Positions 1-7,737 of a DNA stretch of 24,384 nucleotides are shown here, in pieces; position 1 is the stretch's first letter, and each line of letters opens with the position of its first letter. Both the position numbers and the translations under genes were made by a program. Location: assembly GCA_016715905.1 (NCBI GenBank), contig JADJXI010000006.1:1-24384 (forward strand), read 5' to 3'. This stretch comes from Sphingobacteriaceae bacterium. GTDB lineage: Bacteria; Bacteroidota; Bacteroidia; B-17B0; Aurantibacillaceae. The notes under the pieces were generated by a model, which was given only the letters and a program-made list of their open reading frames with translations, was not told where the DNA came from and searched no databases.

Positions 1-152
1 AACGGGTTCCATGCTTCCGTTCATTATGAAAAGAATAGGTTCGGATCCCGCTACTTCGTCAGCTCCATTTGTAAGCAACATTAGTTGATGTAATTGGTAT
101 CATCTTATATTTTGGGTTTGCGATTATTTTGCTTACAGGAACCTTGTTATAG
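1..152 (+). CDS. mgtE: MgtE-type magnesium transporter, C-terminal fragment (frameshifted)
   Basis: This is the 3' end of a gene that starts left of the window. Reading from base 2 gives GSMLPFIMKRIGSDPA then SSAPFV. This matches the last part of the MgtE membrane domain, where a conserved DPA-x-x-S-x-PFV segment precedes the final helix. A stop appears at 86-88, but the next frame continues from base 87 as DVIGIILYFGFAIILL and ends with TAG at 150-152, as expected for the last MgtE helix. One extra T near 85-86 explains the break. MgtE is a dimeric inner-membrane Mg2+ channel; this gene is probably unrelated to the polysaccharide genes downstream. The family call is fairly sure although only about 50 residues are visible. 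Confidence 0.75.
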
Positions 153-478
153 CTGGTTATTCGAAAATTCAAATTTCCCGGGAATTATTTTTTCCTTTAA
201 ATAATCGGTACCGCTATCCTTAATTTTTATTCTTTTTATAGAATACTCCTCTTCGATTTCAAATCGCCATTAAATACTCGTTCACCCTCTTATAAATAAG
301 AATGTTTAGTTGTTTTTCTTAATTTTCATATATCTTTTCATTGATTATGCTGGCGCTGAACACTCTTGAAAATGTGAGTGACTTGGCGAAGCTGTATAAA
401 ATTGAACTTTGTAATAGGCTTTTAATAGCGTGCATTAGTTATATAACAGATGCTACGTAAAATAATTATTTTTAGTAA

Positions 479-498
479 CCCCGCCATTTATGGCGGGG
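479..498. repeat. GC-rich perfect hairpin, REP-like
   Basis: An 8-bp perfect stem, CCCCGCCA pairing with TGGCGGGG around a TTTA loop, stands out from AT-rich surroundings. No T-run follows it, so a simple intrinsic terminator is unlikely. Its form and its closeness to the second hairpin at 521-539 suggest a dispersed REP-like palindromic repeat. Confidence 0.6.
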
Positions 499-520
499 GA
501 GGAAACGAACCAAAAGCATT

Positions 521-539
521 TGGGCTTCAGCCCATTTTT
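521..539 (+). terminator. Hairpin followed by T-run, terminator-like
   Basis: TGGGC pairs with GCCCA around TTCA and is followed by TTTTT, the form of a short rho-independent terminator. It lies about 370 bp after the MgtE stop and 120 bp before the acetyltransferase, so it could end read-through transcription. GGGCTTCAGCCC is also a common core of REP-like repeats, which is an equally good explanation. Confidence 0.4.
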
Positions 540-661
540 AACTGAAATTGTGGTTAAAGCCATAAGTATCACAACCTGCATAAGGTGAGTTGCATAATTT
601 AGAATAATAGGTCAGAAATATATCTTCAGTGAATTATAAACAATTTTGAGAGCTGAAAATT

Positions 662-1252
662 ATGAATGAAAAAAAATATTACATAGATCAGCATGCAGTT
701 GTTGATGATAATGTAGAAATTGGTGAAGGCACTAAAATTTGGCATTTCAGCCATGTTCAGTCCGGTACAAAGATTGGAAAGAAGTGCATACTCGGGCAAA
801 ATGTAAACGTAGGTAATAACGTAACCATTGGCAGCTTTGTAAAGATTCAGAATAACGTTTCTGTATACGAAGGTGTAACTTTAGAAGATTATGTTTTTTG
901 CGGACCATCAATGGTATTCACAAACATAAAAGATCCCAGATCTAAATATCCTCAGGTTGGAGCACAATATTATATCAAAACTCTTGTGAGAGAAGGAGCT
1001 TCACTTGGAGCTAATTCTACAATTGTATGCGGAATAACCATTGGTCGGTTTGCGTTTGTTGGTGCAGGTGCAGTTGTTACAAAAGATGTTCCCGATTTTG
1101 CGATGGTGGTAGGCAATCCGGCACGGGTTAAAGGTTGGTTTAGCGAAGCAGGTAAAAAATTAGATTTTGATAAAGATGGTTATGCTTATTGTGAAAAGTC
1201 AGAGAAGAAATATAAATTAGATAACGGATTAGTAAGAGAAATTAAAGAATAA
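662..1252 (+). CDS. wbpD: WbpD-like UDP-sugar N-acetyltransferase (left-handed beta-helix)
   Basis: The 196-residue protein is a hexapeptide-repeat acetyltransferase. The run of I/V-G repeats at residues 13-90, with IWHFSHVQSG (26-35) and NNVSVYEGV (64-72), is the signature of the WbpD/WlbB group. The end of the helix carries GNPARVKGWFSEAG (151-164). In the known pathway WbpD acetylates the 3-amino group of UDP-2-acetamido-3-amino-2,3-dideoxy-glucuronate using acetyl-CoA. The product is the di-N-acetylated uronic acid precursor found in some O-antigens. Length is typical. The ATG is preceded by an A/T-rich leader without a clear Shine-Dalgarno. The partner enzymes WbpA, WbpB, WbpE and WbpI are not in this window, so they must be elsewhere or the substrate differs. 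It lies 88 bp before the export gene. Confidence 0.85.
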   Translation: MNEKKYYIDQHAVVDDNVEIGEGTKIWHFSHVQSGTKIGKKCILGQNVNVGNNVTIGSFVKIQNNVSVYEGVTLEDYVFCGPSMVFTNIKDPRSKYPQVGAQYYIKTLVREGASLGANSTIVCGITIGRFAFVGAGAVVTKDVPDFAMVVGNPARVKGWFSEAGKKLDFDKDGYAYCEKSEKKYKLDNGLVREIKE

Positions 1253-1340
1253 TGAAATTTTACAAAGTTTTTGTCCTGCCGGAACTTCTAAGAGAAAATA
1301 AAATTTTCACAAGCATTTTAGAAACAAAACAATAATCAAA

Positions 1341-4039
1341 ATGATAAAGAATTTATCTCTAATGTTTTTACTGATATTTGCAGCCGTACAAATCTATCCT
1401 CAAAAAGAGCAGCTGATTAAGCAGAGACTTGAGCAGGAAGGCATCAAGAATCAAGCTGATATCCAAAAAGCTCTTAAAGCGAAAAATATGACTGAGGAAG
1501 ATGCACGAACGCTCGCAAAACAGTACGGCGTCAATTATGATCAATTCATTCAAATGTACATTATGGGGGGGCGGGAAATTCTGCTGCCTCAAGCTCAGCT
1601 GCTTACCCCAATTGATAATACGGTTCAGCAGGAAGAACAAGCTGAGTCTGAACTTAAATCTGAGGATTCAATTATCGTGGCTCAATCAAGAGAAAAAAAA
1701 GGATCCGAATATTTTGGCTATAATCTTTTCGAAAAAATTCCTTCCGCTTTTGAACCGGCCGCGGTGGGACCTGTTGACCCCGGTTATTTGATTGGACCCG
1801 GTGATGTGCTGCGGTTATACCTTTGGGGAGCTGTTGAATTACAGTATGAACTGACCGTAGATAATCAAGGAACAGTATTTATTCCAACCGCAGGACAGAT
1901 GTTTGTGTCAGGTGTTTCTTATTCGGAATTAAAGAATAAAATGACGCTCTACTTGTCGCGTTTTTACGAAGGATTAACCGCTGATCCGCCGACTGTTTTT
2001 CTCGATATATCCCTTGCAAAACTTAAACCCATCAAAATTTTTGTAACGGGAGAAGTTTCAAGACCCGGCGGTTATACAATCAGCAGCTTTGCTAGCGTAT
2101 TTAATGCAATTTACAGCGTTGGCGGACCGCTGACCTCGGGTAGCTTACGTGAAATTAGAGTGATCAGAAATAATAAAGTAATTACTAAAGTTGATCTTTA
2201 TGATTATCTGCTCAAAGGCCAATTAATCGGGGATGTGCGTCTTCAGAATAATGATATGGTGTTTATTCCGCCGAGAGGAAAATCAATTTCTATTAAAGGA
2301 GAAGTTCTCCGCCCGGCCATTTATGAATTACTTGGAAGTGAAAACTTAAAAAGCTGTTTGAATTTTCAGGCGGTTTAAGTGCTACTGCCTATACCGGCAG
2401 AGTTCAAGTTTCACGAATAAAGCCGTTTGAACAGAGAAAGAAATTCGAATTTGAGCGCGAGATTATCGACGTTGACCTGACAGATCTTCTGCAAAATCCT
2501 TCTGCAGATTTTATTCTCTCTGATGGAGATACGGTTGCAGTTTATCCTATATCAAAAAAGCTTATCAACTTTGTTGTTATCGAAGGCGCTGTCCGCCGGC
2601 CCGGTGCATACCAGGTTTCAAAAGTACGCAGATTGTCAGATCTGATTTATGAAGCTGAGGGCGTTATGCCTGAAGCTTATTTGGGAAAAGCGGATATTAT
2701 CCGGACAAGACCCGATGAGACAAATCAATTCATTTCAGTTGATCTTTCCTTGGCATTGGATGGTGATCCTGAAAACAATATTGAACTTGCACCTAGAGAT
2801 TCTGTTAAGATTTACTCAATCTATGACCTTATCGAAAAGAAGAAGGTCTCGGTTTCAGGATATGTTAAAACTCCGGTTTCTCTGCCGTTTGCAGACAGCC
2901 TGACTCTTTATGATATGGTTTTTAGAGCTGGCGGTTTGCAGGATCCGGTTTTCAGAGGAAAAGCTTTCTTGCTGCGCGGTGATATTGTGAGAATAAATCC
3001 TGACGGATTAACAACTAGAATTATTCCATTTAATCTCGAGAAACTGTTGCGAGAAAAATCTGTAAACATTGAACTTGAACCTGGAGATAAGATTTATATT
3101 TATAAAGGTGATGTTGAAAGAGTTCTGGATAAATTTGTGAGAATTGAAGGAGAAGTTCATAATCCGGGACAGTTTCCGCTTAGCTCAAACATGACTCCAA
3201 TGGACCTGATTCTGCAGGCAGGCGGATTTAACGAAAAATCTCTTAGAACAGAAGTTTATGTAAACAGGATAAAACCAAGCGGTTACCAGGGTGAAAAAAT
3301 CAGCGAATCTTTTGTAATTCCTATGTCGCCTTCCTTCTATAAAGATATATCCGGCGAAGTTACTGTCCTTGATACCGGTCATATTCAGGCTAATGCCTTT
3401 TTATTGCAGCATAAGGATATAGTCGTTGTTCGTAAAAATCCCAATTACCAGGATCAAAGAGTCGTAACTATTTCCGGTGAAGTTAATAAGCCGGGGACTT
3501 ATGTAATGGAATCAAAAAATGAAACGCTTTTCGATCTAATGCTAAAAGCCGGAGGAGCAACATCCGAGGCGTTTTTGTTTGGAGCACAGTACAACAGAGA
3601 TGGGAAAAAATTAATAGTGGACCTTGAAGCTTTGTTTTACGATAATGATGAAAAAGAAAATATTTTTCTAAAAAATGGTGATAAAATATTTATACCTAAA
3701 AAACCCAATACTGTTGTTGTTGACGGCGAAGTTAACAATCCCGGAATTTACAGATTTATTGAAGGACTAAATGTTAAGGACTACGTTGATAACGCAGGCG
3801 GTGTTACGGATAGCGCAAACTATGCTGTTTACCGAAAAGCCAACGGTGAATCGAACAGAGTGAACTTCGGTTTGTTCACTGGCAATCCGGAAGCTTATGA
3901 TGGTTCGGTAATAATTGTTACGAAAGAACCGCCATCGAAAGAAGAACCTGTTACTTTTGACTTAGGTAAAACAATATTTGATGTGTTTGCTCTTCTGGCA
4001 AGCGTTGTAACTGTCTGGGTGCTGGCAAAACAGCTTTAG
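1341..4039 (+). CDS. Polysaccharide export protein with seven SLBB repeats (OPX/Wza-like; one frameshift)
   Basis: This is the outer-membrane export component of the polysaccharide machine, about 899 residues once one frameshift is mended. Residues 1-20 are a signal peptide. A charged helical stretch follows (25-80), then a Poly_export domain (about 147-225, starting YLIGPGDVLRLYLWG). Seven SLBB repeats then appear, each with the pattern GEV-x-x-PG-x-Y...AGG: VTGEVSRPGGY, SIKGEVLRPAIY, VIEGAVRRPGAY, VSGYVKTPVS, RIEGEVHNPGQF, TISGEVNKPGTY and VVDGEVNNPGIY. A C-terminal hydrophobic helix (VFALLASVVTVWVLA) may cross or touch the membrane. The first frame stops at 2378, while the second repeat goes on in another frame from about 2351 (LFEFSGGLSATAY). 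One A missing from the A5 run at 2348-2352 explains it. Wza has fewer repeats, so this is a long version. The Wzz-like partner follows. Confidence 0.88.
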
Positions 4040-4122
4040 CCCAATAATCGCCGGTTTTTCATGGCTATCCGACGAAGGATTCCTTTCGAAAAGCTGTAAT
4101 TTGTGCTGTGAAAAAGTTCACG

Positions 4123-4208
4123 TCCTTAAGGAGCTATGGCGTAATTATTTATTACAGTTGACTTAAGTCAACTGAATTTGTAAAGAACTAATTGTTCGAC
4201 TTTAGTCG
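4123..4208. repeat. Cluster of REP-like palindromes between export and Wzz genes
   Basis: Three palindromes lie in the 233-bp gap. TCCTTAAGGA is at 4123-4132. CAGTTGACTTAAGTCAACTG, a perfect 20-bp inverted repeat, is at 4155-4174. CGACT-TT-AGTCG is at 4197-4208. The last two share a GACTT(A/T)AGTC core and look like diverged copies of one element. No T-run follows, so a terminator is not the best reading; a REP/REPIN-like element or a paired operator fits better. Confidence 0.6.
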
Positions 4209-4272
4209 CATTATTCCATTTTCAACAGGCTTAATTACCTATCGTTTTCATAACATCTTATAATTTAAAATC

Positions 4273-5328
4273 ATGACAGATCAAGAAATAAAAAAAGACC
4301 AAACCGCACAGCCGCAGAAGCTGGAAGATTGGTTTAAAAACCTCATTGAAAAAATCCGCCCGTATGTAAAACACCTTTGGGAAATAAGAAAAAAGCTTTT
4401 TATAGTTAACGGTGTGGTAGCGGTTATTTTACTTGTTTATCTCTACCTTATCGCAAATCCATATTTTGAAAGCACAGTAACAATTTTGCCTGAATATGGT
4501 AGTAAATCGACTACTCTTAGCGGATTAAGTCAGTTGGCTTCATTGGCTGGTGTTAGAGTAGGTGAGGGTGCCCCTACAGAAATCTATCAAAATATCATAT
4601 TGAGTGAAACGGTTCTTGGATCTGTTATCTATGCAAAATATAGAACCGAAGAATTCAACCAACCTGTAAATCTGATCCAATATTTTTTGAAAGGTGATAC
4701 GATAAAGTACAGCGAACGGAAAAATTTCTTAAAAATTTATGAGATGTTAGTTAAATATAAATTAAGAACGAATCTTGAAAGATTTACTAGAATTCTGACG
4801 CTGACTGTTACGATGCCGGAGTCTAAACTTTCTGCTGAGGTTGCTAATAAAATTGCCGAATCCTTAGATCTTTATGTGCGGACAAAAAGAAAAACCTATG
4901 CATCAGAACAAAGTTTTTATCTTGAAAAAAGGACGGCTCAGGTAAAAGATTCGCTTTCATTAGCTGAGGAAAAGTTGAAAAGTTTCCGTGAACAGAATAG
5001 GGTTATACTTCAGTCGCCGGCTTTGCTTCTTCAGCAGGGAAGACTTATGAGAGACTTAGAAATATTGAATGCAGTTTACATTGAGTTAAATAAGCAGCTT
5101 GAAATAGCCAAAATTGATGACATTCGTGAAACACCTATCGTGAATATAAAAGAATGGGCAGAAGATCCTGTTATTAAAACCGGACCAAAACGTGTGAATA
5201 ATTTTATAACAATAATGTTTTTTTCTGTTCTTTTAAGTGGATTATTTTATGTTTTCCAGCCGCAGTTAAAACATTACTATGCAATGGTAAAGGGTGCTCG
5301 CCTAAACGAAAGCGAAACTTCCTCATAA
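4273..5328 (+). CDS. wzz: Wzz-family chain-length determinant (polysaccharide co-polymerase)
   Basis: The 351-residue protein has the classic Wzz layout. A cytoplasmic N-terminus is followed by a first membrane helix (about 42-61, ending YLYLIANPYFES, where the periplasmic domain starts). A long periplasmic part has coiled-coil segments (about 205-285), a proline-containing DPVIKTGPK motif follows, and a second membrane helix lies at about 311-328. Such proteins oligomerise in the inner membrane and set polymer length together with Wzy. There is no fused tyrosine-kinase domain and no kinase gene nearby, so it resembles O-antigen Wzz more than the kinase-bearing Wzc. It follows the SLBB exporter by 233 bp. 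The start ATG lies in an A/T-rich leader with no Shine-Dalgarno. Confidence 0.88.
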   Translation: MTDQEIKKDQTAQPQKLEDWFKNLIEKIRPYVKHLWEIRKKLFIVNGVVAVILLVYLYLIANPYFESTVTILPEYGSKSTTLSGLSQLASLAGVRVGEGAPTEIYQNIILSETVLGSVIYAKYRTEEFNQPVNLIQYFLKGDTIKYSERKNFLKIYEMLVKYKLRTNLERFTRILTLTVTMPESKLSAEVANKIAESLDLYVRTKRKTYASEQSFYLEKRTAQVKDSLSLAEEKLKSFREQNRVILQSPALLLQQGRLMRDLEILNAVYIELNKQLEIAKIDDIRETPIVNIKEWAEDPVIKTGPKRVNNFITIMFFSVLLSGLFYVFQPQLKHYYAMVKGARLNESETSS

Positions 5329-5450
5329 ATTTAAATATTGGCGATTAGTCTTTTCCCTTTTGCGGGAATCCTCAACGTGAGCAGATTATTCCCTCGAGTA
5401 ATTAATTGCTATACACCGTCTTCTAAAAAGTTGAAATTGTTGTTATCACT

Positions 5451-5621
5451 ATGAAAAAAATTGTAAAACTTTCACCGGAACAAAAGCTTACTCAGTCATT
5501 GAGACTTTATTATAATGCCAGAGAACTGAAAATTGCTGCACTGAGAAAATTTCACCCGGAGTTGAGCCAACAGGAAATTCAAAAAAAAGTAAAAGAAATT
5601 TTTTTATATGCAAAATCTTAA
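5451..5621 (+). CDS. Small helical protein, antitoxin-like (Rv0078B-related type)
   Basis: A 56-residue protein starts at an ATG and overlaps the next gene by 14 bases. Its sequence LSPEQKLTQSLRLYYNAREL (7-26) continues into an LRKFHPELS turn (31-39) and a second helix with VKEIFLYA. From memory, this matches a group of short proteins annotated as Rv0078B-related antitoxins: a PEQ start, an arginine- and leucine-rich helix, then (H/F)P-E-x-S/T and a final helix. Such proteins are encoded next to a nucleotidyltransferase-fold partner, exactly as here. The overlap implies translational coupling. Function is inferred from family resemblance and neighbourhood only. It sits between the Wzz and flippase genes with no obvious role in sugar synthesis. 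Confidence 0.65.
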   Translation: MKKIVKLSPEQKLTQSLRLYYNARELKIAALRKFHPELSQQEIQKKVKEIFLYAKS

Positions 5622-6180
5622 CCTTTTCAATCTTTACACTGATATATTAAATAAAAACAAAATAGATTATTTAGTAACAGGCTCAGTAGCTTCGATTGTT
5701 TATGGTGAACCGCGGCTGACCAACGATATTGATTTAATTTTAAATTTGTTTGATAACCAGGTTGATACGCTGATCGCAGCTTTTCCTTCAGACCTGTTTT
5801 ACTGCCCGCCAAGGGAAGTGATTAAAGTAGAATTAAGAAGGAGTCTAAGAGGACATATTAATTTGATACATCATGAAACCGGATTCAAAGCCGATATTTA
5901 TTTTGTGGAAAATGATGAATTTATAACCTGGGCGTTTAAGCATCGCCAAAATCTTACGCTTTTCAATAGTACCATCTCGCTTGCACCACCGGAATATGTT
6001 ATTGTAAAGAAGCTTGAATTTTACAAAGAAGGCAATGCTCAAAAGCATCTTACTGACATAAATGGTATGCTCTTAAGTTCAAAGAATATCATTGATTTTG
6101 AATTTCTTAATAAAATAATAATAGTAAAAGGACTTAATGATCTTTGGAGAAGCGTTTACGATAAATCAAAAGATGCTTAA
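5608..6180 (+). CDS. Nucleotidyltransferase-fold protein, putative toxin of a TA-like pair
   Basis: The 190-residue protein has the minimal nucleotidyltransferase core: GS at 25-26 (VTGSVASIVYG), RLTNDIDLIL with two acidic residues D40 and D42, and a third acidic position D96 in FKADIYFV. The later segment APPEYVIVKKLEFYKEGNAQKHLTDI is the conserved C-terminal helix of the DUF6036 / AbiEii-related group. Known members transfer nucleotides to RNA or proteins, and several act as toxins of toxin-antitoxin pairs; the substrate here is unknown. It overlaps the small upstream gene by 14 bases, so the two are almost certainly made together. All catalytic residues are present and the frame is intact, so the protein may be active. 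Confidence 0.75.
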   Translation: MQNLNLFNLYTDILNKNKIDYLVTGSVASIVYGEPRLTNDIDLILNLFDNQVDTLIAAFPSDLFYCPPREVIKVELRRSLRGHINLIHHETGFKADIYFVENDEFITWAFKHRQNLTLFNSTISLAPPEYVIVKKLEFYKEGNAQKHLTDINGMLLSSKNIIDFEFLNKIIIVKGLNDLWRSVYDKSKDA

Positions 6181-6227
6181 TTCCTTTTCTCGATAACTTC
6201 GTTTCACCAATCTGTCCGAATATTGTC

Positions 6228-6248
6228 ATTCTGAATTCATTTCAGAAT
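6228..6248. repeat. Inverted repeat inside a GTCATTCTGA-type intergenic element
   Basis: ATTCTGAA pairs perfectly with TTCAGAAT around TTCAT. The surrounding TGTCATTCTGAATTCATTTC and CAGAATCT read like the common intergenic repeat of Bacteroidota-type genomes (GTCATTCTGA...GAATCT). It lies in the gap between the nucleotidyltransferase and the first flippase. Confidence 0.55.
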
Positions 6249-6357
6249 CTGATTCATTACCGGGCAATCACGTTCGATAGTGAGACTGAGGTCACCTGCG
6301 CGGTACAATTTTTATTAAGCTAAATTCATCTCACCATTTTTTATTCAACCTGGCATT

Positions 6358-7566
6358 TTGAAACTAAACTTGAATACTCCAAAAATTATAACTGCAAAAA
6401 TCCCAGGCACCTTTCAAAAATTTGTTTTAATCGGCTCAACTATCTTTTCCAATAAGCTAGTCCTTATCATAACTGCTTATTTTTTTACCGAGGTTCAATA
6501 CAACATATTCAATAAAGCATACTATACCGCTTCAATATTAATACTTTTCGGCACGCTTGGATTCGATTTTGCAGTAAGCAGAATTAATATATCCTTGAAA
6601 ACAGTATCGCTTGGAGCACTTCTGAATGTGTTTATCACACTAGTAATTTTATATTTTATCTCCGAACCGTTTGCTGATATTTTTAAAATATTTTCAATTT
6701 TTATTTATAGTTTATTTGCTTGCCTTGGGGGAATATTTACCTTCCAGCTTCTCTTCCGGGGTGAGATTAAAAGATATGTGCTTTTGATGTTCGCTAATGC
6801 TCTCCTTCACCTGCTTATCATTCCTTTTGTTACTCTGCTCAATGTGGATATATTTTTTCTTTTCCCATTTGTTTCGTTCACGTGGTTTCTCTTAGGTTAT
6901 CCGCGGTTTAAAATTCTTAACAGAAATGATGAACAAAATCTCACTTCACTTTATAAGCTTGGGATATCGACTTTTATAATTAACAGTGCCGTATCGTTTG
7001 CACTTGTGGCAGATAAATATATTGTTAATCATTATTTTCCATTAGATACTGCAAACGCATACACATTTGCATGGGGACTGATTGTGCCTCTTTTATATAT
7101 CGGTAATGTAGTCGAAAAACTTATCTACAGTTCCACTTCCGGCGATTCATCTAAAATTTTCCGTAAATCTTTAATTGTGCTTCTTGTGCTGGTCGCGGTT
7201 TATTCTGCTTTATTATTAACGGCAGTTAATTTCATGCCTGTATTACTGCCGAATTCAATCAATTCGGTGCTCTTGCAGATGATTCTTAATTTTATGATAA
7301 CCGGTTATGCGCTGTTTGCGGTAATTAATTTTCCCGTTAATGGATTCCTTTTCAAGTTTGCAGAAACATCTAAACAAAAAACAATTGCCCGAGCTTATTT
7401 GGTTACGATATTGTTGATGCCAATAATGTTTATAATCTTTAATGGCGGAGCAGCAATAACAAATTACCGCACGCTTCTTTTGTTGATATGGTGTTTTATA
7501 TTCTTATTGCTCATAATTAAAACAGTTGTAGTCTTTTTACCTCGAAAAAAGATAGTTGTGATATGA
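6358..7566 (+). CDS. Flippase-like integral membrane protein (Wzx/MATE-like), first copy
   Basis: The 402-residue protein is almost entirely hydrophobic, with about 11-12 membrane helices and short charged loops, as in Wzx flippases that move lipid-linked sugar repeat units across the inner membrane. The helix pattern and length (400-480 is usual) fit; no short catalytic motif exists in this family, so the call rests on topology and context between Wzz and an O-antigen ligase-type gene. It begins with TTG (MKLNLNTPKII); upstream the frame stays open to a stop at 6316-6318 but offers no ATG or GTG. A second flippase lies at 13177, so this one may serve another polymer. A different multi-helix transporter cannot be excluded. 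Confidence 0.7.
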   Translation: MKLNLNTPKIITAKIPGTFQKFVLIGSTIFSNKLVLIITAYFFTEVQYNIFNKAYYTASILILFGTLGFDFAVSRINISLKTVSLGALLNVFITLVILYFISEPFADIFKIFSIFIYSLFACLGGIFTFQLLFRGEIKRYVLLMFANALLHLLIIPFVTLLNVDIFFLFPFVSFTWFLLGYPRFKILNRNDEQNLTSLYKLGISTFIINSAVSFALVADKYIVNHYFPLDTANAYTFAWGLIVPLLYIGNVVEKLIYSSTSGDSSKIFRKSLIVLLVLVAVYSALLLTAVNFMPVLLPNSINSVLLQMILNFMITGYALFAVINFPVNGFLFKFAETSKQKTIARAYLVTILLMPIMFIIFNGGAAITNYRTLLLLIWCFIFLLLIIKTVVVFLPRKKIVVI

Positions 7567-7610
7567 TAGGCTTTGTAAATTGTTCTGTGACTGTTTCATA
7601 AATCTTATTA

Positions 7611-7640
7611 TGTCAGTCAGAGCTTATCGAAGACTGATAA
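7611..7640. repeat. GTCATTCTGA-type intergenic repeat copy
   Basis: TGTCAGTCAGAGCTTATCGA followed by AGACTGATAA resembles the widespread intergenic element GTCATTCTGAGC...TCGAAGAATCT. The other, shorter copy near 6224-6250 lies on the other side of the first flippase gene. Confidence 0.5.
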
Positions 7641-7653
7641 TATTTACTTAAAT

Positions 7654-7695
7654 CACATTTCAACTCGCCCGGCTTAGGCGGGAAGGCTCAATGTG
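7654..7695. repeat. Imperfect long hairpin upstream of ligase/polymerase gene
   Basis: CACATT at 7654-7659 pairs with AATGTG at 7690-7695, and an inner CGCC (7666-7669) pairs with GGCG (7677-7680). It sits in the 171-bp gap before the gene at 7738. No T-run follows, so it is more likely a repeat element than a terminator. Confidence 0.4.
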
Positions 7696-7737
7696 ACAAA
7701 TGAGAAGAAAACGATTTTTATAGATTAAAAAGTAAAA

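Larger units (their letters stand above)
153..661. other. Intergenic region, 509 bp, with two hairpins
   Basis: No convincing gene lies here. The stretch is AT-rich with stops in all frames. It separates the MgtE gene from the polysaccharide locus and presumably holds the promoter of the acetyltransferase at 662, but I could not assign -10 and -35 boxes with confidence. Two hairpins at 479-498 and 521-539 are listed separately. A weak minus-strand open stretch is discussed under rejected items. Confidence 0.6.

Noticed and set aside
147..330. Minus-strand open stretch (about 41 codons at 147-269, perhaps continuing in another frame to 330) with a protein-like look, e.g. IKRIKIKDSGTDYLKEKIIP
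   Set aside because: No start codon in frame, needs a frameshift to extend, overlaps the MgtE end and matches no family I know; length is within chance for AT-rich DNA.
1368..1640. Minus-strand 90-codon ORF inside the export gene
   Set aside because: It is opposite a clear coding frame with signal peptide and Poly_export domain; no recognisable features.
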